A stretch of 64,000 nt of DNA from Botryosphaeria dothidea. Its lineage: Eukaryota; Ascomycota; Dothideomycetes; Botryosphaeriales; Botryosphaeriaceae. Below, in pieces: positions 23,665 to 36,449 of this stretch. The stretch spans positions 2,294,001-2,358,000 of the forward strand of contig WWBZ02000040.1 in the NCBI GenBank assembly GCA_011503125.2. Reading direction: 5' to 3'. The translations under genes and the position numbers were made by a program. The number at the start of each line of letters is the position of its first letter. Within the stretch, counting starts at the first letter, position 1. Below the pieces are notes generated by a model, which was not told the origin of the DNA, did no database searches, and saw only the letters and a program-made list of their open reading frames with translations.

Positions 23665-24584
23665 GAGCTCCAATTTCTTGGGGGTTTCATGCTTCATTCG
23701 AGTTGGATATCTTCTTCCGTTTATTTGATGTATAGATTGATACCTTATTGTAGTCTTCATCTGGACGACGTATTTAGATACTAAATTTGGCATCATTGTC
23801 GTTATTTGCCTCGCACCACCGTGCCTTCAAATCAAGAAAGCTGTAGATACGACAACGCATTTTCATGAGCAAATTTAGCCCCCCCCCCGGAAGGACTGTC
23901 GTAGAGGGTCGGAAGTGGCTCCGGAGGCCGCATTGCCTTGTAGAACGACTGCGGGGCTCTGCGTAGGCCGTGTTGTTTCATATACTAAATTGATTGATGA
24001 TGGGGATATAGCCTGAGCTCTACAAAGATACACGGACTTATCCATCGCCGAGGAGGATCTCGGTACTGGAGAGGAGCGAAAGGCCCCTGACAGTCACGTT
24101 CCGGTGGTTGCTTAGGCCATAGGAAAGCATGGACGGTTCGCTCTTTTTAGCTGAGTTCACGCTCGACATCAGGGGTTCACCGGAACGCTCTGGCTGTTCA
24201 CGATTCGCTTCTTCCGAGATCACCGGAGATCGATTGCGGGATGGGAAGAAGGATATCTCGATCTCAGAGCAGTGATGCAACTGGAGAATATCTAAACAAA
24301 CGACGGTGAAAAATCGGTGAAGGGACAACAGTCACATTGCGGGCCGCAGAGTTAAGGAGTACAAAAGGGAGGTCCAGTGAGGAGGAACGGCAGTTACCAT
24401 ATGAAAGGCGGTTCAGGCACCTCCAGAACGGTGGGCCCTATATCTCGCTTCGCTAATCTCGGCCCGCTATCCATCGGCTTGTGGCGGTGCGGCAGTATAA
24501 ATAAATTAACTCCGTATTGAACATTTACTGTCGACGCATGCAATCAATGGTGCAGTGGGTACTTACGTTGTGCCGATGCTGAAT
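23665..24584. other. Convergent 3' flanks
   Basis: About 920 bp between converging genes, with a C-run of ten at 23879-23888 and an AT-rich patch near 24495. No gene was recognised. Confidence 0.5.
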
Positions 24585-25682
24585 CTAGATCTTTGACTCT
24601 CTAACTGCAGATGAGACAGGACTCTCCAACGCAAGACTATCGCAAATGAAAGCCACCGCACGCTGGGCCATCGCAGGTGTAGTTTCGTGCCCTGCTTCGT
24701 TGAAGATGAGATCTTCAAGCTCCACACCCAAAGCAGGGTCGTCCTTGACGGTCGTCTTCAGGAAATTGAGAAATCTCTCGCCGCAGGCATGTGGCACAAG
24801 CTTGTCAGCGCCGCCTGACATATTCAAAATACGCTTTGTCTTGAGACGATCTTTCAACTGAGAGGCAAGCTTCTGTTTCTCAGCAGCAGTAGGCGCATCC
24901 GGGTTCGCGATACCGTGCATCAATAGACCAGCAGGGTCATATTGAGCGACAGCTTCCACCAATGCTTGGGGAAAGTCGGCCGAACCAATGAAACGCGAGC
25001 CCGCAGGCGTGCTGGATGTCCACGTCTGCAGCTTCGACTTCTCCGCTCGTTGGCGCATCAACGATGTGTAGTCCGGACAGCCGATAATAGAGATGGCCGA
25101 AGTGATGCGAGGCTCATGAAGAGCTACCAACCAGGTAGCATGGCCGCCGAGGGAGATGCCAAGGACAAGATTCTGGGTCAGTTGGGGTGTAATGTAAGCG
25201 GGGAGATAGGACAGAAGCAGGGACGTGTCGCTGGCAGTGCCATCTGCAGGGCAACCAAATCAGCGGGATCCTGCATATGCACGGCGGCGAGACGCACGGT
25301 AGATGGAGAACATATCCTGGGCATGGCGGGGGTTGCCAGAGCGCCAAGCTTCGTTGGAAAGCGCATCGGCCTGCCTGGTACCGTGATTGCGCTGATCGAA
25401 GCTCACCGCAATCAGGCCTTTACCCTTGCCCGCACCGGCTGTGCCGGCCTGCAGACGCTTGTTCCAGGCAGTGATCGCCTGCGCGGCTATAGGGGCCATG
25501 CATGATTGGGTCTGAAGACGCGGATGGAGGAGCCAGAGACATGCGACAGGTTGGGTGGGCGAGGATAGTTCGTCGAGCCCGTAGACGGTCGTGAGGATTC
25601 CGGCAATGTGGAAAGTCTTCTGCGACACGTCGGGTGGCGGGGCGCCGCCATGGGTGGCCTCAAGAGGATTCGGCGTGGCCAT
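24585..25682 (-). CDS. Alpha/beta hydrolase superfamily enzyme
   Basis: Two exons (25682-25298 and 25243-24585), about 347 residues. A 54-nt intron with a GTGCGT donor splits the codon for His in IYHGTA. The nucleophile elbow is GISLGGH near residue 158 (Ser flanked as GxSxG). The acid is likely the Asp in GGADKLVP near 275, and the catalytic His is in NEAGHETTP near 317, so a full Ser-Asp-His triad is present. SFDQRNHGTR, earlier, is the usual strand-and-oxyanion region. There is no signal peptide, so it is probably cytosolic. The substrate cannot be told from sequence; the fold covers esterases, peptidases and thioesterases. It is divergent from phospholipase D. Confidence 0.87.
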
Positions 25683-26294
25683 TGGAGCGTCGCGTGCAAC
25701 GTGGTGGTACGATGAGAGCGAGGCAAAGCAGGGTCGTTATCGTCGAATGCAGCAGTTTGGTGTTGTCGCAGTACGCGGCGGCGGCAGCGGGGCGAGCCTG
25801 GTCGCGTCGAGCACCCGTCGCACCGCCACAGGGCGTGATGGGGGCGGTGGATAACGCCGCTTGGCGTCATTCCCGCCGTTTCACCCAACTGATCGACACA
25901 ATCTCCGGGGGGCCTGCCGCTGTCCAGCGCGCAAGAGATTGCCCTTACGCCAATCCCCCTCTCCTTCACCCTCTCCTCACCTTTCTCCCACGGCAGGGGC
26001 GAACCTGCAACCATTCTCTTGTCTCCCGCCGCCAGTTAACAGTGTTCCGCGCTGCTCCGAATCTCCGCAGCATTGCATCTTGGCTGACCGCACGGGTTGG
26101 AACACGACGTCTCCACCGAAACCACGACCACCAGCTCACACGACACGAGGATCTGCGGTTTCCGATCACCAGGGTCCTCCGCTGTTGCTGGCGACGCGTC
26201 CACTCTTTTGCACCCCGCCATTCCTACGAACACCTAATTCCATCCAACATTGCCCAACTGTTGGTTAGGGGCCTGACTGCCCCAACACAACAAC
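25683..26294. promoter_or_regulatory. Bidirectional promoter, hydrolase / phospholipase D
   Basis: A 612-bp gap between divergent starts, with long CT-rich stretches (25950-26060) before the phospholipase start. No TATA box was recognised. Confidence 0.5.
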
Positions 26295-29200
26295 ATGACC
26301 GACACGCGAGATTCGAGCATATCGCCCATGACCCGCAGTCCCCGCACTTCCCCGCCACCTGAGAAGCAAGCTCACACCTTGTCGCCTCTGCGCCAAGAGC
26401 AATGGGCGCATGTTTCTACTGACTCCAGCGCTCCTCGCCCCGATGAGCTCAACCGACCCGGTACTGCAGGCTCTATAAAGTTTGAGGAAGGTGTTGCTGA
26501 GCCCAAGCCGTCCGCTGGCTTCCCCTTCCATGCTCCAAACGGCACAGGAGGAGACGTGACCACTCAGAATCCCTCTTCGTCTTCAAGACAGCACACCCTC
26601 GAGCCGTCCCCGAGCTTTGGTCAGATCGCTGACCCGACCGACTTCCAATCACATGGACAACTGTCGCGCAAGGCTACTAGCGAGGCCGGTACATCTACAC
26701 CTGGAGGACGTCGAAGTGTGCAGTTCGCACGCTCTGCAGCGCAGGATGGAGCTGTTGGTGGCCATTCGAGACAACATTCGCTGGAAGAGGATGATGAGCA
26801 GGATATCCGTGCTAAAGACAAGGCATCTCTTATTGCCAGACTCAAGGCGCTCAATCCGCTGCAAGGACACAATAGGAGTATAAGCGGCTTTACCATCGGC
26901 GATGGACCTATCGGGGCACTCGGTCAATTGACACCGACTGGTCCCCTGTCTCCAGACTCTGAACGATCACAACCGCGCTACATTGCAGAGGAGGGCAGCG
27001 AGGTAGAGGCAGATGATGAAAGTGCAGGTGAAGGTCCGTCCCGTCCTCCCCGTCGAAGGAGAAAGAGCCGCCGCGTCAAGCACGGAACGCAAACCGCGCC
27101 CGCCACACCGAAGACCATCAACGACCCCTCGTTCCCCCGAGACTCCCCTGGAGAAACTCCGCTCGCTGGCTTCAGACCTCCCTTTGCCCGACGAGGAACC
27201 ATGTCCGACATACCTGAGAATCAGAGGATGGGTCTATCTGAGGATGAAGGCAGGGATATGTTGGCGAAGGAGAGCGCATGGCGGAGAGGGTTGCATGGCC
27301 GTAGACGCCTCAGCTTTTCGAGTCGGAGAGCTGAGGTCAATGGAGAAGAATCTCCAGATGTACGCCGTCCCAGTAATTTCCGCCGCTTCACTGGCATCGG
27401 TGCCCGCTATGATGGCACTGCCGAGTCTCCTTCGACTTGGAGACAGCGCGGTGAACGAACCACAAGCATCAGTGCACAAAAATGGAGACAGCTCAAGTCC
27501 GGGCTGAAAATGCTTGGCAAGCAGCGCAAGGAGCAGAACAGAATCGATCATGCTAAGTCTGCCGAGCTCGTTGCCGAACTCCTCGCCGGTGCCCCCGCTG
27601 CTCTCTTCTTGGCCAGCATGTTCCAGCGCGATGAGCACGGGCATAAGAGAGTACCGATCCTCATGGAGCAGCTCAAGGTTCAAATCACGGATAGCCAGAA
27701 GATCAGCGATAAGGAGGGCGACCGCCATGTCAACTTCAGGATCGAGCTTGAATATGGAAGTGGAATGACTCGCATGAAATGGATCATTCACCGGACCATC
27801 CGCGATTTCGCGAATCTCCATCTCAAGTACAAGACCGCAACGGCAAAGGAGAAATATGTGCGCTTCAGGGGGGGTGAGGATTCTAACCGCAGCCAACTCC
27901 CGCGCTTCCCTAGGAGCGCTCTGCCTTACATCCGTGGTATGCGTGGTCTCCTGGATGACCAAGAAGAAGACGATGAAGATGAGGCACCGGGTGCAATCAC
28001 GGATGGAGATGCCAGTGGGACTGACAGACCTGGAAAGACTGGCAAGAGACGGCGCTCATCATTCAAGACGGTAGCTAGACGCAACTCGAGTGTCGGCAGT
28101 CCAGAACAGACTCCTGGAATCGTTGGAGAAATGGCCGCTCGCACAGGCAGCTTTTTTGGCCAGGCCCCTGGTATGCCCGCCGTCGCTGTACCGCGGAAAG
28201 ATGCGTATCAAGAAAAGCAACGCAAAAAGCTTGAGCAGTATCTCCAGCAGCTCATCACCTTCGTTATCTTCCGTCCTGACAGTAATCGACTTTGCAAGTT
28301 CTTGGAACTCTCGGCATTAGGTGTCCGCTTAGCTCAGGAAGGTGGGTACCATGGAAAGGAAGGCTTCATGATGATCCAATCGAATAAGGCAGCCAACCAG
28401 AAGGGCTGGAATCCGAAGTTCTTCAAGCACCAAGCGCATATGCCAAAGTGGTTCTTGGTGCGCCACAGCTATGTGTGTTGTGTCGACTCGCCGGAGGAAA
28501 TGAACATTTACGATGTTTTCCTCGTCGATATGGATTTCCGCATTGACGAAAAGAAGGGTGCGCGTGAGATGGCCAGCAAAGCAAAGACATCAGCCGCACA
28601 CCCCAACGCGCATCTGCTCCGCCTAGTCAACTCAGAACGCAAGCTGAAGCTCTTGGCAAAGAATGAGAGACAAATGTACCAGTTCCAGGAGTCCATCAAA
28701 TTCATGATGTCGCAAACGGAATGGGCAAAGCCGCACCGTTTTGATAGCTTTGCACCTGTCAGATACAACGTCTGGGCCCAGTGGCTTGTTGATGCGCGCG
28801 ACTACATGTGGAATGTTTCGCGGGCTATCAGTATGGCTAGGGACGTCATTTATATCCACGACTGGTGGCTCAGCCCTGAGCTTTACTTGCGAAGACCTCC
28901 TGCCATCAGTCAGAAGTGGAGATTGGACCGTCTTCTACAACGCAAGGCTCAAGAAGGTGTCAAGATCTTTGTTATCATGTACCGAAACATCAACTCCGCC
29001 ATTCCCATTGACTCAGAGTACAGCAAGTTGTCGTTGCTCGACCTTCACCCGAATGTCTTCGTCCAACGGTCCCCTCATCAGATCAAGAAAAACCAGTTTT
29101 TCTGGGCTCATCACGAGAAGATTTGCATTGTCGATCACACAGTCGCATTCTGCGGAGGTGTCGATCTCTGCTTTGGAAGATGGGATACGCCCAAGCACGT

Positions 29201-31891
29201 CCTGAATGATGACAAGCTGACTGGCTTCGAACTGGACAATGACCTTCCCAAGGATTCGGAACACTGCCAGATGTGGCCTGGAAAAGACTATTCTAACCCC
29301 CGAGTGCACGATTTCTACGCTCTCGACAAGCCATACGAAGAAATGTACGACAGGGAGAAGGTTCCGCGAATGCCGTGGCACGATATTGGCATGCAAATTG
29401 TCGGCCAACCCGCTCGAGATCTGACGAGACACTTTGTTCAGCGGTGGAATTACCTTCGCAGGGGCAAGACTCCAACTCGACCCACTCCCTACTTGCTCCC
29501 GCCGCCGGACTTCAACCAGGCTGATCTTCAGGCTCTTGGTCTTGATGGCACCTGCGAAATTCAGATGCTCCGCTCTGCTTGCAAGTGGTCTCTGGGCACC
29601 CCAGACCGGACCGAGCACAGTATTATGAATGCTTACGTTAAGAGCATTCAAGCGAGTGATCATTTCGTCTACATTGAGAACCAGTTCTACATCAGTTCTT
29701 GCGAAGTTGAAGGAACGAAGATTCTCAACAAGATCAACGACGCCCTTGTGGAGCGCATCAAGCGTGCTCACAACGAAGGACAGGCTTGGCGCGCTATATT
29801 AGTCATCCCCCTGATGCCTGGTTTCCAGAGTACTGTCGACAGTCAGGATGGTACGAGTGTTCGTCTGATCATGCAATGTCAATACCGCAGTATCTGCCGC
29901 GGCGAGACATCGCTGTTCGGACGACTTCGTGCTGCTGGTATCGAGCCGGAGGATTATGTCCAGTTCTACTCTCTCCGGTCTTGGGGACGAATTGGCCCGA
30001 AGAAGTCCCTTGTCACTGAACAGCTTTACATCCATGCTAAGTGCATGGTCGTTGACGATCGTATCGTCATCATCGGATCGGCCAACATCAACGAGCGCTC
30101 TCTGCTTGGATCTCGTGACTCCGAGGTTGCAGCCATCGTCAGAGACACTGAGATGATTCCGTCCTTCATGGCCGGCAAGCCTTACAAGGTGTCTAAGTTT
30201 GCGCATACTTTGCGTGTCAGACTCATGCGTGAGCACCTTGGCATTGACGTTGATGATATATTGGAGGAGGAACAATCAGAGGTTTACCAGAGTGACCTCT
30301 CCAGGCCTTCCAGCGCAGACACTAATTCGACGATCGAGCAGCAGCTCATCGACAACAAGAACCGCATGGAAGAGGACTTGATCAGAAGAGAGGAAGCTAT
30401 GCATAGCTACAACCACGATGCCACAGACAATGCGCTGCAACCGAATCCGGTTACGGCCGAGTTTTCTACCGACCCCAACGCCGATAAAGATGCGGAAATT
30501 GATGGTCACCTTGAACGTGATCGCGATGTCCGTGGTGAAGGTGCGGATCACTTCCTAGAGGCCTCCGCTCGTGGCTACAGCCGTGGAAGAGACTCGACAA
30601 TCGATATCCATGGCCATGAGGTCCTCATTTCCCAGCAAGCGCTCGAAGGGAAAAACGTCTTGGAGGTTCCTAAGCATAGCAGTCCCAAGAAGGGTCGTGC
30701 CCGCAGCAACACTTCCCGTTCTCAAGTAAGCCAAATCAGCGCCGCGCTTTGGGAAGCCGGTAACGAGAAGCTTCCGCCTCTTGAACTGCCTCGAATGAAC
30801 ACCAGAGAACTGGGTTTGACTCAAGTCAGCCAACTTCCTGCCTTGCCTTCGCAGGATGACACCGATATTGGTGGCCCGCCTCTTCTTCGCAGTACCACGA
30901 TCAATCCCAATCCGCTCATCAGCTCTCTAGTTGCGAGCATGAAGCGCCCCGTTGTTACGGAGGACTGCATGCTTGATCCCATCAATGACTCCTTTTTCCT
31001 CGACACCTGGAACGCCATTGCGGAGAACAACACCAAACTCTACCGGCAGGTCTTTCGCTGCATGCCTGACAACGAGGTGCGCACTTGGAAAGAATACCGC
31101 GAGTATGCGGCGTTCGGCGAGAGGTTCGCGAAGTCCCAAGGTCAGGGTAAGAGCGAGACGCGCATGGGTCAGGATACACAAGGAAAGACGGGTCCACCTG
31201 GCACTGCCACAACTCTTGCCGATGGGGTAGGCAAGGTCTTCCCTGAGAAGCTTGTCCCCGGTAACTCCAGAGAAAGCCACCCATCTGGCAATGTTGAGCA
31301 ATGGGCGGACGAACAGGACAGGCGCGAGCATAGCAAGCCTTCAACAGCTACATCGAACATCAACGGCAGTGGTGGTTCTGGCACAGAGCTCAATGAGAAG
31401 ACCAATGGGGCCCTTTCGCCATTGAGCCCTAACGATGGTGGCAACGAATCTTTCATCTCTTCGGATGCGCCACCGCCGTCTCGTGGGGATGAGAACACCG
31501 GCAGATCACGCACTATTACGATCACTACCCCAGCGGGTGAGAAGCTGAATCCGGCGGGTAGCTCAGCAAACCTTACTGCTGAAAAGAACAGCAACCTCAA
31601 GGCAGCTGGCAGCCAACGCCGCCGCAAGCGTGCGGGTACGCGTGGTAGCATCAAGGCTTTCCAAGCCGACGATGACAACGCGTTGTTGAGCAAGGAAGAT
31701 GCGGAGGAGTTGTTGGGATTGGTTCAGGGCCATCTTGTCCTTTGGCCCTATGACTGGCTTGAGAAGGAAGAAAGCGGCGGTGGTTGGCTGTACCCTGTCG
31801 ACCAGATTGCACCGTTGGAGATTTAGTAAGTCGCCCTTTATCCTTCTATTTGAGAAGAATGATCAGCTAACCACGCCTTTACAGTTCGTAA
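26295..31891 (+). CDS. PLD1: Phospholipase D (Spo14/PLD1 type) with PX and PH domains
   Basis: A 5.5-kb exon (26295-31825) and a seven-base last exon (31885-31891) give about 1845 residues. The first 450 residues are Ser/Pro-rich and disordered. A PX domain follows (from LKVQITDSQK, near 460, interrupted by an acidic insert), then a PH domain (near 695-830). There are two catalytic HKD motifs: HHEKICIVD near 938, and IHAKCMVVD near 1245 followed by GSANINERS. This is the full eukaryotic PLD layout. The enzyme hydrolyses phosphatidylcholine to phosphatidic acid and choline at membranes bound through PX/PH. After the second motif come about 500 further residues of low complexity, then a conserved end. 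The last intron (GTAAGT, GCTAAC, ACAG) sits in the final codons, so the spliced protein ends IYS rather than at the TAG inside the donor. Confidence 0.96.
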
Positions 31892-32684
31892 GCGGATGGC
31901 CAACAGGATACATACGTTGTCTACCGAAAATACATTCGGTGCCAATGCACATACTCTGGCACTACTCTTCTTCGTCTGTTGTTTGCGTACAAATCTTCTT
32001 CCCCAGACCCTCAAATTCAATCCTCACCCTTTCTTGCTGTTTCTAGTTTACTGTAGTCGATTGCTGTTCTTGCAATGTTTGCCTTTTCTTACAACCCCTT
32101 TCGTACTGCTTCTTTTTAAACTCAGAGAATGGCGTTGAAACGGATTAAAACGAAGAAAAATAACCTTGCATCCGATAATTTCTTGCATCTCCTTTTGTTT
32201 TCTTTTTTTGTAATAGAAGGTATCAAGAAACGGACTTTCGCTCCGCTTGTCCCACTTGTATTTTCAAAAACAAGGGCAAGTGGATGGATGTGGAGTGGGT
32301 CGGGTTCGGGATTTGCATAGTCGGGTAACAAAGGCATTTGGAGGCGGTGTAGAGGCTCAGTGAGGTGTACAGGTGTTGCAACGCGAGATAATAGGACTGA
32401 TTGGACTCTCTGTACTTTGATCTCTTTTCTGAACATGATTTTCAGCAGCAAAAGAACTCTTATTATTATTTTCGCTGTGGTCCCGTTCTCCTTTGGTATC
32501 TTGAAGCTTCCCTGCAATTCTGATTTTCTCTCAGCCATACGCGTGCAAACGCAAGGCTCTGTGTGTCCAGATCGTATCTAATGTAGATTTTTCAGGACTT
32601 GACCCAGCAGCAACTTCCCGTATTCTTTCAAGCTCCGCCATCCTTACTTTTCTTCCTCAACCGATCTCTTCCTCGTCCTCGTTA
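31892..32684. other. Convergent 3' flanks
   Basis: About 790 bp, AT-rich with T-runs, holding the 3' untranslated regions of two converging genes. Nothing else was recognised. Confidence 0.5.
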
Positions 32685-33669
32685 TCACAAGAGAACGCCG
32701 CCTTCCTCTCCAACCCCACCTCCTTCCCCACCCTCGCCGCCCTCTCCCTCTTCGGCGCTCATATCCGAATCCACCGGATCCGGAATCCCCCGCTCCGCAA
32801 TGCGCGCGACCAGCTCCGGCACCTCGACGCCCTCGTGCCGCATGCTCTCTCGCAACAGCGGCGCCAGCCGCCTGTCGCCCTCGCTCTCCGCGTCCAGCAA
32901 CATGAACACCTGGCTGGCCTCGCCCGCCCGGCCCGCGTACCGCACCACGTCGCCCCAGCCCATCATCGCGTCGTCCGCGTCGGCGTCGGCCGGCAGCTCG
33001 GCGAAGACGATGAACGGGTCGACGGGGAGGCGGCCCGCTTCGCACAGCGCGTCCGGGTGCGTGCTCACGATGGGCTGTGCGCCGTCCAGGAAGGGGCCCG
33101 CCATGGGGCAGGAGTCGGGGTTGAGGGCGGCGCCGTAGGCGAGGCGCAGGGCGGGGAGCGCGGCGGTCGCGCGCGCGTGCGTGGACCAGACGATGATTAT
33201 GCGCGGGCGCGAGGCGGCCGGGAGGGACTGGTGCGGCGCGAGGATGCGGGTGGTGAGCGCGTGGAGGGCGGCGACGCGCGCGGGGATGCTGGGTGAGTCG
33301 ACGGCGTGCGCGTGGTAGGTGCGGTGGCCGTGGATGGTGCGGCGGCGCGCGATGGACCAGATGTCGAGGGGGTAGAGGTCGATAGGGGAGCGTTCGTCGG
33401 ACTGGAGGGGGGGGGGACGGTGTTAGTGAGGGGTGTGAGGTGAGGTGAGGGGGTTGGTGAGGGATTACGGTTGAGGAGGAGCGGTCTTTGTCGAGGTCGA
33501 GCGTGTTGTCTTCATCTGCCTCGTCGTTTGGAGTGTTGTCTTCATAATCATTTGTGGTCGATGTCGGGTTCGCGGAGCGGCTGTTGGGTGAGGTTGTGGG
33601 AGGGCGCCTGGAGGATCCAGTATGACCCATGGTAACTCCACGATCTCGGTACCATTGAGCGACGAACAT
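32685..33669 (-). CDS. Hypothetical protein with acidic-glycine tail
   Basis: Two exons, 33669-33469 and 33401-32685, give about 305 residues. The 67-nt intron contains a run of ten G on the plus strand just before its acceptor. The first 65 residues are polar and low complexity. The middle (DLYPLDIWSIARRRTIHGHR, then RPRIIIVWSTHARATAALPA, then DPFIVFAELP) has alternating hydrophobic strands and helices and looks like a folded alpha/beta domain. The end is Glu/Gly-rich (EEGEGGEGGEGG). I do not recognise the family. The strong third-position G/C bias and the clean splice support a real gene. An in-frame ATG at 33630 is an alternative start. The other long minus-strand frame here is Arg/Pro-rich and is its shadow. 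Confidence 0.6.
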
Positions 33670-35508
33670 GGTCTGTATGAAGTTGTAGTGTTTGCTCAAG
33701 ATGGTGAAGGTTTGGTGTGGGGAGTGGTGGATGAGATTTGGTTTTCCAGTTCGGCAGGCGCGCCTTCCATTTCTACGAGACAAAGCAGCAAGCAGTCAGA
33801 GGCAAGTGTGGGTGAATCACTTTGTGAACGAAGGTGAGTGATAGTGGTTAGATATTCGGCATACCCCACAACAGGCTGCCGCTGAGAATGGAGATGCCTG
33901 CAAAGTTTACATCTTTCGATGATTCTGACGTTTCTGTTCGCCTTTTTTTTTCTCCCTCGACCCACCCTGCCACCTTTTTTTTCTCTGTTTGAATGTTCGC
34001 TGAAAGTCAGAACATGAAGAAGTCTCCTGCTTATTCGATAAGCCGTCCAAACAGATCTAATCCTTCGAAAGGCCGTCAGATGTTTCTACAGTGCTCCTGC
34101 GCTTTTGGTATGCGCAACGCAGAACGTGTTTCCCCGAAAGATCTCTCAACCATTCTTCTGCACATTGCCATCAGGTCGAGTGCTTCCACTCCCCATGACT
34201 TTCTGACGCACTCGATTTAGACTTAAAGAAATCAGGACCAGAAGAAACAGAGAGAACAGCTGTGTTTATGCACCAGGTAAAGCAACTGCCCCACACTCAA
34301 GCAATTTCATCGTGGTGTGCTCATCATCAGCATCTCGCAGTATGCGAGACTATTAATAATATATAGATGATATAATAATGTGTTAACGAATTTATTGGTC
34401 TCGCCGGGTAGCAATAGAGGAAGGTCTCCAAAAATCGGTGAGAAGACTGAATGGTTGTCAGAGAAGCACTTATCCAGACTCGGCCGTGTAGAAAGGGGCA
34501 AGCAACGATAGCATTCGGATCATCTATCACACGGCTTGTGAACCGGGTCCCACAGGAACAAAAAGTCCCCGGATATTCTGACCTCCGGATAATTCCGTCT
34601 GGGGCAGAAGTGGATAAATAACTCCCATTCATCCCTTGCTTGGCAACAGTCCCTGAACGACAGTGAAATTTTGGGACCGGCTTCACCGGACCCACAGTTG
34701 GTGTCCGGAGCGCCTGGAATCAGCCGCAGCTGAGCGAACATGGACACCATCAGGTGTGTACCTATTCGGTATCTAAAACCACCAGCTAAAACCAATAATG
34801 GCCGTGTGGCGGTGCGCCCTTAGTATCAGTGCTCGGTTCTATGGTAGCACTGGCACCGGCCCTTCAACCGTAACTGCACCCTGACATTGAGACATCACGG
34901 ATTTGCTCTTCTTACTATGGATTCAATCATATCATAGTATCTCCATTAGAATATACGCAAAAGTTCTGGTATATCTTAGCTTTAACTTTCTGTGAAAGTG
35001 CGATGTCTTGCTGGTACAGCAGTTCTCGAAGCCTACCACGAACGGAATAGTGCCATTAGCGTGGCGCCTATCCCTCTTCGTCAATATACCGTTTGGTGCG
35101 CCTTGCGCCTCAGGAACGTGTATTCTGCTGGGCGTTAGAAATGCCAAGAGCCATCAGGTCACTCCACAGGTGCTGGCCGCTCGGCCACGGTTCTCTCCAC
35201 AGGCCGGTAGAAACCATGTGTGCTGCAGAGAGGCTGATGTGGCGGTATAGGATACCAAACACTGCGCAGTCGAGATCGCTGTAGTCTTCGTCTCAAGGAT
35301 GGCATGGCGTTTTGAAGGCCCATGAACTGAAGGGGAGTTTCTCTTTGGAAGAGCTTGCGGCTGAGGCTGTAGAATGATCTCTGAAAGGAGGGCAACGGAT
35401 GTCTATAAAATGGGTCTGGGGTACCTGAAACCCAACAGCAGCATCAGACTCAATCAGTTCCACTGCTTCACTTCTTCTTCTAAAAGTACCACCATAAGCT
35501 TCCAAATC
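33670..35508. other. Intergenic region, no gene recognised
   Basis: About 1.8 kb of relatively AT-rich DNA. The short minus-strand frames at 34327-34795 show no domain. The right end is the promoter of the PAN-like gene. Confidence 0.5.
35404..35410 (+). promoter_or_regulatory. TATA box of the secreted PAN-like gene
   Basis: TATAAAA lies 105 bp before the start codon at 35509, a normal distance in ascomycetes. It suggests strong, regulated expression. Confidence 0.55.
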
Positions 35509-36449
35509 ATGTCTACCAAGGCAATTCTCCTTATCGCTGCAGCGGTATTGTCCAACGCCATGCCAGCTCTCGACAAACGCGATACGACGACTCGCGTGAG
35601 CTGCCCTGCAGCGAATGAGACACTCGTCCAGGATTCATCTAAGAAGTTCTACGAGATCCAATGCAAAATCGACTATCCAGGAAACGATTTCACATGGAAA
35701 AATGTCAACGACTTCCAAGCCTGTGTCGATTGGTGCGGTCAGACAAACGGTTGCGTTGGCGTTGCGTGGGTCCCGCAGAGAAACTTCCCCAACTGCTACC
35801 TTAAAAGTCAGTTCAGCCCCTCCCTTATGCTCCATAACGTAGAGTCTGACATTATTATTCACCTCAAGATCGAATGCCAGCAAGCATCAAGAGGGCTGAT
35901 AGCTGGATCACGGATAGCGAGGTTCATACGGCCATCTTCGTCCCCGCCGACCAGGCCCCGGCAAAGCAATGCGCACTCACCGGTTGGGACTGCTGCCCTC
36001 TACCTCAGGGAAAGCTTACAGTGTCATCACCCGACACCGTTGATGCCTTCACGCAAAACACTGCCTACGCATCTCTCGCCTCCTCCGCAACTGCCCCTAC
36101 CGGATACGTTGAGGTTTTCAAGGGCCTCCAGGGCAGCACCCAGCAGGATAACTACCGCGGCTACTACCTCCAGGACACCTACGATATTTCCGTCTGCGCA
36201 GCCAGGTGCTCCTCCGACAACGACTGCAAAGGCTTCAACATCTACATTGAGCGCGACGGCACCATTCGCCCAGCCAACAATGTCTGCCCCAACCCCGCCT
36301 CGACTTCGCTCATCAAGTGCGTTCTCTGGGGCTCTACGCTCAGGTCTGCCTCCGCCAGCAATGTTGGCCAGTGGCAGGCACAGTTCCAGGTGGCCATCAC
36401 TGCCTCCAATGGTTACAACAAGGAGGAGGTGTACAGCACAGCGCCATAA
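35509..36449 (+). CDS. Secreted PAN/apple-like cysteine-rich protein
   Basis: Two exons, 35509-35806 and 35881-36449, give about 288 residues. A signal peptide (AILLIAAAVLSNAMPA) is followed by a Kex2-type site (LDKR). Two cysteine-rich blocks follow: ACVDWCGQTNGCVGVAW...NCYLK in exon 1, and CAARCSSDNDCKGFNIY with a partner Cys near LIKCVLW in exon 2. These patterns match PAN/apple-type lectin or adhesion modules found in many fungal surface proteins. The last 40 residues are polar with no GPI signal, so it is probably free or wall-bound. The acceptor is ambiguous: an AG at 35868 would also keep the frame and add four residues. Function (carbohydrate or protein binding outside the cell) is inferred from the module only. 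Confidence 0.8.

Noticed and set aside
32644..33783. 379-codon minus-strand frame rich in Arg, Pro and His
   Set aside because: It is the shifted shadow of the spliced hypothetical gene, whose frame has normal composition.
34327..34795. Minus-strand frames of 122 and 91 codons
   Set aside because: No signal, domain or splice support in an AT-rich intergenic stretch.
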